Source of the DNA: Paenarthrobacter sp. DKR-5
GTDB lineage: Bacteria > Actinomycetota > Actinomycetes > Actinomycetales > Micrococcaceae
Assembly (NCBI RefSeq): GCF_018531425.1
Contig: NZ_JAHBOI010000001.1
Coordinates: forward strand, 62,001-126,000
DNA: 64,000 nt
Direction of reading: 5' to 3'
The translations under genes and the position numbers were made by a program. Under the pieces are notes generated by a model. The model saw nothing but the letters and a program-made list of their open reading frames with translations, did not search any database and was not told where the DNA came from. Positions within the stretch are counted from its first letter, which is position 1, and the number at the start of each line of letters is the position of its first letter. Positions 59,017 through 64,000 of this stretch are shown here, piece after piece.

Positions 59017-60380
59017 CGGTGAAGATCCTTTCCGTACCGGTGAAGTATGCGGTCGATGATGGCGCCGGCCTCGCCCAGGTACGCGGCCGGGTCAAGCAGC
59101 TGCCGAAGCCGGACGTCGTCGAGCTCCCCCTCGGGCAGGAGCGCCTTGAGGGAGTCGGCGAGCTCGCCGGGCCGTGCGGATGCCGAGCCGCTGATGACGG
59201 CCTGCACCCGGTCCCGGCCCGCGCGCGGACCGAGCTCGGCCATGATCCGCTCGCTGACGATCAGCGGACCGGCGTCGGAGAGGTTCCGGCCCATCCGCTC
59301 CGTGTGGACCTGCAGGCCCTCGAGCAGGGTGGCCGCGAGGGCTGCGGCTCCGCCGGCCAGGCGCAGCAGTTCGGTGAGGCTTTGCCATTCGGCGTGCCAC
59401 GCGCCGTCGGGGCGCTCGTCGACGGCGAAGGCCGCTGCCGCGTGAAGCGTGGCGCACTGCCCCGGCGCCGCGATGGCGGCGCTGCGCACCAGCACCGCCA
59501 GGACCGGGTTCTGCTTCTGCGGCATGGCTGAGGATCCGCCCTTGCCCGGGGCAGCGGGCTCGGACACCTCGCCCACCTCGGGCCGGGACATCAGCAGGAC
59601 GTCGGCGGCGATCTTGCCGAGCGCGTCCGTGACCGCCGTCAGCGCGTCGCCCAGGCCGGTCACCACCGCGCGCTGGGTGTGCCACGGGGCGACCGGCGAG
59701 GCCAGGCCGAGGTCCGCCGCGAGTGTGTCCTGGACATCCCAGGCGCTCACGCCGCGGCCGCCGGCGTACAGGGCCGTCGCGGCCATGGTGCCCGAGGCTC
59801 CGCCAAACTGCACGGGAAGCGGTTCGGCGGCGGCAAGGCGCTCGGCGGCTTGGCCGAGCCCCTCCAGCCAGTAGGCGGACTTCAGCCCGAAGGTGCCCGG
59901 CACGCTGTGCTGGGTCAGGGTCCGGGCGACCATCAGGTCCTGCCGGTGGCGTTGCGCCAGCCGGGCCAGTGCCTCCCGGCCGCGGTCCAGGTCGCGGCGG
60001 ATTGCCGGAAGGGCCCGGGCGGCCACGAGCATCAGCGCTGTGTCGAGGATGTCCTGGCTCGTGGCGCCCCGGTGCACGTAGTCCCGGGTCCCCGCCGCGG
60101 TCCGGGCGCGCAGCCTTTTCAGCAAGGGGATCACCGGGTTTCCGCCGCCCTGCGCCTCAGCGGCGAGCGCCGGCAGGTCGTAGCCGGCGATGTCGAACCC
60201 CGCGGGGTCGAGCGCCTCGTCCGGCGCCAGGCCGAGGGTGACCTGGGCCGCCACGAGGGCGCGCTCGACGTCGAGCAGTGCCTGCCCGACGGCCCGGTCC
60301 GACGTCGCGGCCGCCGCCTCGGAACCGGCCCAGGCCGGGGCGAGGAGGCCGTGCGCGCTGAACTGCTGCCTGTCCGCCAT
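59013..60380 (-). CDS. pcaB: 3-carboxy-cis,cis-muconate cycloisomerase
   Basis: A 455-residue member of the fumarase/aspartase superfamily. The signature GGSSAMPQKQNP is at residues 281-292; HRGATSQDILDTAL and LTQHSVPGTFG are the other two conserved regions. It makes 4-carboxymuconolactone. It starts three bases after pcaG. Confidence 0.94.
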   Translation of the reverse strand: MADRQQFSAHGLLAPAWAGSEAAAATSDRAVGQALLDVERALVAAQVTLGLAPDEALDPAGFDIAGYDLPALAAEAQGGGNPVIPLLKRLRARTAAGTRDYVHRGATSQDILDTALMLVAARALPAIRRDLDRGREALARLAQRHRQDLMVARTLTQHSVPGTFGLKSAYWLEGLGQAAERLAAAEPLPVQFGGASGTMAATALYAGGRGVSAWDVQDTLAADLGLASPVAPWHTQRAVVTGLGDALTAVTDALGKIAADVLLMSRPEVGEVSEPAAPGKGGSSAMPQKQNPVLAVLVRSAAIAAPGQCATLHAAAAFAVDERPDGAWHAEWQSLTELLRLAGGAAALAATLLEGLQVHTERMGRNLSDAGPLIVSERIMAELGPRAGRDRVQAVISGSASARPGELADSLKALLPEGELDDVRLRQLLDPAAYLGEAGAIIDRILHRYGKDLHR

Positions 60381-60383
60381 GGG

Positions 60384-60980
60384 TCAGCGGCCCTCGAAGT
60401 CGAGGAAGACGGTCTCCCCTTCGCCCTGCAGCCGGATGTCGAAGCGCAGACCGCCGTCCGCGTCGCGGGTGGCGACCAGGGTGTCGCGGCGTTCCGGTTC
60501 GAGAGCGCCCAGCAGCGCGTCGGAGGCCAGCGCCTCCCCGCCTTCGGGCAGGTAGATGCGCGTGAACAGACGGTTCATCAGACCGCGGGCGAACACGGCA
60601 ACCGCGATGAAGGGCGCCGAGCCGGGCGACGTCGGGCCAGGGTTGACCGTGGTGAAGGTGTAGCGCCCAACGTTGTCCACCGGCGCCCGGCCGAAGCCGG
60701 TGAAGGTGAAGCCGTCCCGCTTCAGCGACCCGGTCTCCTGCGCGATGCTGCCGTCGGCGTCGGCCTGCCAGATCTCGACGATGGCGTCCGGAACCGGAGT
60801 GCCGGCACCGTCGTACACCACGCCGTGCAGCCGGATGGCGCCCGGGTGGGCGCGGTCCACCAGTTCGGAGCCGCGTTCGAACGGCAGCGCGTAGCCGAAG
60901 AAGGGTCCCACCGTCTGGCCGGGGGTGGGGGGCAGCGGCTTCCTGCCGGTGCCGATCTGGGTCACGGGTGCCTCACTCAT
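60384..60980 (-). CDS. pcaG: protocatechuate 3,4-dioxygenase alpha subunit
   Basis: A 198-residue alpha subunit. PGQTVGPFFGYALPFERGSE and VEIWQADADGSIAQETGS match the family; as usual for alpha, the iron-binding tyrosines and histidines are not kept. It pairs with PcaH. Its start overlaps the pcaH stop by eight bases. Confidence 0.95.
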   Translation of the reverse strand: MSEAPVTQIGTGRKPLPPTPGQTVGPFFGYALPFERGSELVDRAHPGAIRLHGVVYDGAGTPVPDAIVEIWQADADGSIAQETGSLKRDGFTFTGFGRAPVDNVGRYTFTTVNPGPTSPGSAPFIAVAVFARGLMNRLFTRIYLPEGGEALASDALLGALEPERRDTLVATRDADGGLRFDIRLQGEGETVFLDFEGR

Positions 60981-61797
60981 GCTCGTCGCCTTCCGGTTCG
61001 GCCCAGGTCTTCCCGGAGCCTGTCAACACAATGTCCCAACGGTAGCCGAGCGACCATTCGGGGCTCGTCAGCTCGTGGTCATAGCTGGCCACCAGCCGGT
61101 CCCGCGCGGACTGGTCGCGGATGGACTGGTAAATCGGGTCCAGCGGGAACAGCGGGTCGCCGGGGAAGTACATCTGCGTCGCGATGCGCTGGGTGAACGC
61201 GTTGCCGAACAGCGAGAAGTGGATGTGCGCCGGCCGCCAGGCATTGAGGTGGTTCTTCCACGGGTAGGCGCCCGGCTTGATCGTGGTGAACCGGTAGGTG
61301 CCGTCGTCGCCGGTGATGCACCGGCCCACCCCGGTGAAGTTCGGGTCGATCGGGGCCGGGTGCTGGTCCCGTTTGTGGATGTAGCGTCCGGCCGAGTTGG
61401 CCTGCCAGATCTCCACCAGCTGCCCGCGCACGGGGTGGCCCTCGCCGTCGAGCACCCGGCCGGTGACGATCATCCGCTCCCCCAGCGGTTCCCCGTTGTG
61501 CTGGATGGTCAGGTCGCTCTCGATCTCCGCGACGTCGCGGTGCCCGAAGGCCGGGGAGACCAGTTCGATGGTCTCCGGATCCGTGTGCCGGAGGTCCTTG
61601 GTCGGGTGGCGCAGGATGCTGCTGCGGTAGGGCGCGAAGTCGAGCCGCGGCTGGGCTTCGGGCGCTCCGGTCCGGTCAAGGGTGCGCTGGTACTCGCCGT
61701 GCAGCTGTGCGATCTCGTCGCTGATCTGCGCCTGGGTGCAGGCGGCGGCGTCGGACGAGTAGACCTCGGCTGCGTCGTCCACTTCGTGTGAACCCAT
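60973..61797 (-). CDS. pcaH: protocatechuate 3,4-dioxygenase beta subunit
   Basis: A 274-residue beta subunit holding the non-haem ferric iron. The ligands are Tyr139 (NSAGRYIHK), Tyr178 (KPGAYPWKNH), His191 and His193 (WRPAHIHFS). It is somewhat longer than proteobacterial PcaH because of the N-terminus. AAAGGAGAAG precedes the ATG. It opens the protocatechuate ring between the hydroxyls. The 41-base gap to qsuB suggests one transcript with the quinate genes. Confidence 0.96.
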   Translation of the reverse strand: MGSHEVDDAAEVYSSDAAACTQAQISDEIAQLHGEYQRTLDRTGAPEAQPRLDFAPYRSSILRHPTKDLRHTDPETIELVSPAFGHRDVAEIESDLTIQHNGEPLGERMIVTGRVLDGEGHPVRGQLVEIWQANSAGRYIHKRDQHPAPIDPNFTGVGRCITGDDGTYRFTTIKPGAYPWKNHLNAWRPAHIHFSLFGNAFTQRIATQMYFPGDPLFPLDPIYQSIRDQSARDRLVASYDHELTSPEWSLGYRWDIVLTGSGKTWAEPEGDEHE

Positions 61798-61838
61798 TCT
61801 CTTCTCCTTTGAATAGTGCCGTTAGCGGTAAGGCGCCG

Positions 61839-63710
61839 TCAGCGGCGCTTGCTGTGCTCGTATTGCGCAGCGAGCCGCACCGGCGCGTTGGGGGCGCCGT
61901 ACCCCTCGTAGTGCCGGCCGCGCTGGACGACTTCGAAGAAGACGCTGCCTACGGTGGCGGTGTAGAAATGCAGGAACTCCCCCTCGTCGTCCTCGTCGTA
62001 GAGCAGGTTCAGTTCCTGGAGCGTGCCCAGCAGGGCCGGCGGCACGTCGAGCCGTGCGCGCAGGTCGTCATAGTAGTTCTGCGGCACCGGCAGGAAGGCC
62101 AGCCCGCGTTCGAGCGCCCGCCGCGCGACGCCGATCAGGTCCTCGGTGGCGAGCGCGATGTGCTGCGGGTAGGCCGCGACGGCGGAGGGCCCGGATCCTT
62201 CCAGCGCCAACGGTGCGATGTTCAGCGCCAGGCGGACCCTCCCGTCGTCCGAGCGCATCACCTGGCTGCGCACCAGCCCGGTGGGGGCGGCGACGTCCTG
62301 CGAGGGCTGGGCCGTCAGCGACAGCGCGCTCTCGTAGAAGAGCACAGCTTCGTCGAAATGCTGCCACGGCTGCGCGAGGTTGATGTGGTCGATCCGGCCG
62401 ATCAGGTCCGGGCCCGCGGGCGCGTCCGTTCCCGGACCGAACTCGCTGGTCCAGGCCGCCGTGCCGTCCGCGCTGCCCTGGCAGAGGAAGACCTCCGTGG
62501 AATCCGGGGCGGCGAACGCCTGCAGGACCTCCTCGTCCGCCTGGCTTTGCCGCGGCACGGGCACAGCGCGCAGCTGGAGTGCGCGGGAGGCAGCCACCAG
62601 GGGGTTGGCAACGTCGAACCCGATCGCCGAGATGGCCGGCTCATGGCCCTGGGCCTGTTGCTCATTGACGACGATCCGGGCGTTGCCCTGCGTCCACAGC
62701 TGCACCGGCTTGGTGCGGTGCCGGCCGTCGAAGCGGAATCCCAGCTGGTGCAGGATCGCTTCGAGCTCGGGGGCGTCGACGGCGCGGACCTCGGCGAAGT
62801 TGAACCCGGAGGGCTGGTCCACCCGCGGCAGCGTGGCGAGCTTCATCGCCCCTGGAACCGGCGCGGCGCCTGCGGCCGGCGCCGTTTCGTCGCGGAGCCG
62901 GTGCGCTGCCTGTTCTTCGAGCCAGATCAGGGAGCGCATTGCATCGACGGCGGTGCGGTCCACCGGGCTCTGGCGGAACACGTCGTTGAACACCTCCAGC
63001 GACACCGTGCCGGCATAGCCGCTGCGGACCAGGTGCGCCATGAACCCGGGGAGGTCCCAGCTGCCCTCCCCCGGGAACACCCGGTGATGCCGGCTCCAGG
63101 ACAGCACGTCCATCGACAGCTGCGGCGCGTCGGCGAGCTGGACGAAGAAGATCTTCTCCGGGTCCAGCGACTCGATCGGCGCCGGGTCCCAGCCGCGGGA
63201 AAGAATGTGGAAGCTGTCCAGGCAGGTGCCCAGCGCCGGGTGCCCCACGCGTTCGACGAGGCGGCAGGCGTGCTCGAAGTCCGAGACGTTCCGCCCCCAC
63301 GCGAGCGCCTCGTAGGCAATGCGGATCCCGTGCGCCGCGGCCAGCTCTGCTGCTTGGCCGAGCTGGTCCGCTGCCAGTTCATCGTTGTCTTCCAGCGCCG
63401 TGGCGACGTTGCTGCAGAACAGGATGGTGTCGGCCCCGAGGTCTGCCATCAGGGCGAACTTCGCCTCGGCGCGGCGCAGGTTGCGTTGGAGCTGCTCCGG
63501 CGCCACGCCTTCGAAATCGCGGAACGGCTGGTACAGGTCGATGCCCAGGCCTTCGTCGGCTGCCATCCGCGCAATCTCGGCGGGGCTGTACCGGGAAACA
63601 ACCAGATCGTTCTCGAAGATTTCCACCCCGTCGAACCCGGCGCGCGAGCAGGCCCGAAGCTTCTCGTCCAGGCTGCCGCTGAGGCAGACGGTTGCAATTG
63701 AGCGGCGCAC
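61839..63710 (-). CDS. qsuB: 3-dehydroshikimate dehydratase, fused to an HPPD-like domain (QsuB type)
   Basis: A 623-residue two-domain protein. Residues 1-280 form a sugar-phosphate-isomerase-like TIM barrel (start RRSIATVCLSGSLDEKL, with EIFENDLVV and CLDSFHILSRG) that turns 3-dehydroshikimate into protocatechuate. Residues 290-610 resemble 4-hydroxyphenylpyruvate dioxygenase (IDHINLAQPW and SVFFEVVQR), probably a structural or stability domain. Length and layout match Corynebacterium QsuB and Pseudomonas QuiC1. The start is GTG at 63710. It feeds the pcaHG gene next to it. Confidence 0.92.
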   Translation of the reverse strand: MRRSIATVCLSGSLDEKLRACSRAGFDGVEIFENDLVVSRYSPAEIARMAADEGLGIDLYQPFRDFEGVAPEQLQRNLRRAEAKFALMADLGADTILFCSNVATALEDNDELAADQLGQAAELAAAHGIRIAYEALAWGRNVSDFEHACRLVERVGHPALGTCLDSFHILSRGWDPAPIESLDPEKIFFVQLADAPQLSMDVLSWSRHHRVFPGEGSWDLPGFMAHLVRSGYAGTVSLEVFNDVFRQSPVDRTAVDAMRSLIWLEEQAAHRLRDETAPAAGAAPVPGAMKLATLPRVDQPSGFNFAEVRAVDAPELEAILHQLGFRFDGRHRTKPVQLWTQGNARIVVNEQQAQGHEPAISAIGFDVANPLVAASRALQLRAVPVPRQSQADEEVLQAFAAPDSTEVFLCQGSADGTAAWTSEFGPGTDAPAGPDLIGRIDHINLAQPWQHFDEAVLFYESALSLTAQPSQDVAAPTGLVRSQVMRSDDGRVRLALNIAPLALEGSGPSAVAAYPQHIALATEDLIGVARRALERGLAFLPVPQNYYDDLRARLDVPPALLGTLQELNLLYDEDDEGEFLHFYTATVGSVFFEVVQRGRHYEGYGAPNAPVRLAAQYEHSKRR

Positions 63711-63712
63711 TG

Positions 63713-64000
63713 TCAGCTGACTCCGGTCCGCAGGTTTTCGGCGTCGACCAGCTCAAGGAAATGGCGGCGCATGCGGGCCGCGTCCGGTTCGACGCCGGTG
63801 AAGAGCGCGAAGGCGTCCGCCGCCTGGTGGACCGCCATCCGGCCACCGTCGAGCACGGCGCAGCCCTTCTCCCGCGCGCGCCCGATCAGCTCCGTTTCAA
63901 GCGGGCGGTAGACGACGTCGGCGACCCACTGCCGGGGCGCGAGCAGGTCGACGTCGACCGGTACGCCGGGGTGGCTGTGCATTCCAATCGGCGTGGCGTT
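63713..64000 (-). CDS. qsuD: C-terminal part of a quinate/shikimate dehydrogenase
   Basis: The last 95 residues of a gene that continues past the right edge. NATPIGM (from the edge) is the shikimate dehydrogenase motif; VADVVYRPLETELIGRAREK and GCAVLDGGRMAVHQAADAF follow, the latter being the substrate-loop block. Context with qsuB and pca genes suggests quinate/shikimate catabolism (QsuD) rather than biosynthetic AroE, but the fragment alone cannot decide. It ends two bases before qsuB starts. Confidence 0.82.
   Translation of the reverse strand, partial: NATPIGMHSHPGVPVDVDLLAPRQWVADVVYRPLETELIGRAREKGCAVLDGGRMAVHQAADAFALFTGVEPDAARMRRHFLELVDAENLRTGVS

Noticed and set aside
61788-63701. A 637-codon plus-strand frame opposite qsuB
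   Set aside because: Antisense shadow; the minus-strand protein matches a known two-domain family.

Overview
The window looks like a chromosomal segment of a high-GC actinobacterium, most likely a member of the Micrococcaceae close to Arthrobacter. The evidence is the dense GC-rich coding, frequent GTG starts, mycothiol biosynthesis (mshA), a Gram-positive type tad pilus locus without a secretin, and ribosomal operons that lack rpsN and rpsD at their usual places. Assignment to genus is inference.

The backbone is an almost unbroken series of housekeeping operons on the minus strand. From right to left it runs: rpsL-rpsG-fusA-tuf (about 49.5-53.9 kb), the S10 operon from rpsJ to rpsQ (43.5-48.9 kb), the spc operon from rplN to adk and map (36.2-43.3 kb), infA-rpmJ-rpsM-rpsK-rpoA-rplQ-truA (27.4-31.5 kb), rplM-rpsI-glmM (14.9-17.5 kb), glmS-acpS-nnr (8.6-12.5 kb), and alr-tsaE-tsaB-rimI-tsaD (1-2.9 kb). 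It covers ribosomal proteins, elongation factors, the translocon, RNA polymerase alpha, amino-sugar and D-Ala precursors of peptidoglycan, and t6A tRNA modification.

Four modules break this backbone at operon junctions. (1) 2.9-8.6 kb holds a PfkB kinase, mshA, a predicted phosphatase, inositol-3-phosphate synthase and an aldo/keto reductase, which points to inositol phosphate and mycothiol metabolism. (2) 17.5-27.3 kb holds a plus-strand tad/Flp pilus locus (prepilin peptidase, Flp pilin, TadE, a TadG-like protein, CpaB, CpaE, TadA, TadB, TadC) and an MFS transporter. (3) 31.7-36.2 kb holds a P1-family peptidase and a carbohydrate ABC importer (two permeases and a binding lipoprotein, no ATPase) between map and infA. 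(4) 54.3-64 kb holds a complete protocatechuate branch of the beta-ketoadipate pathway (pcaHG-B-D-C-F-I-J with an IclR-type regulator) fed by a quinate/shikimate branch (qsuB-like 3-dehydroshikimate dehydratase and the end of a quinate/shikimate dehydrogenase). coaA, a VanY-type carboxypeptidase and mscL sit as plus-strand genes between glmS and glmM.

Signals not explained by genes include a roughly 58-bp imperfect palindrome present three times in intergenic DNA, a pair of probable IclR operators in front of pcaF, several strong terminators including one inside the 5' end of truA, and an inverted repeat in front of the MFS gene. No insertion sequence, prophage, CRISPR array, rRNA or tRNA gene was recognised.
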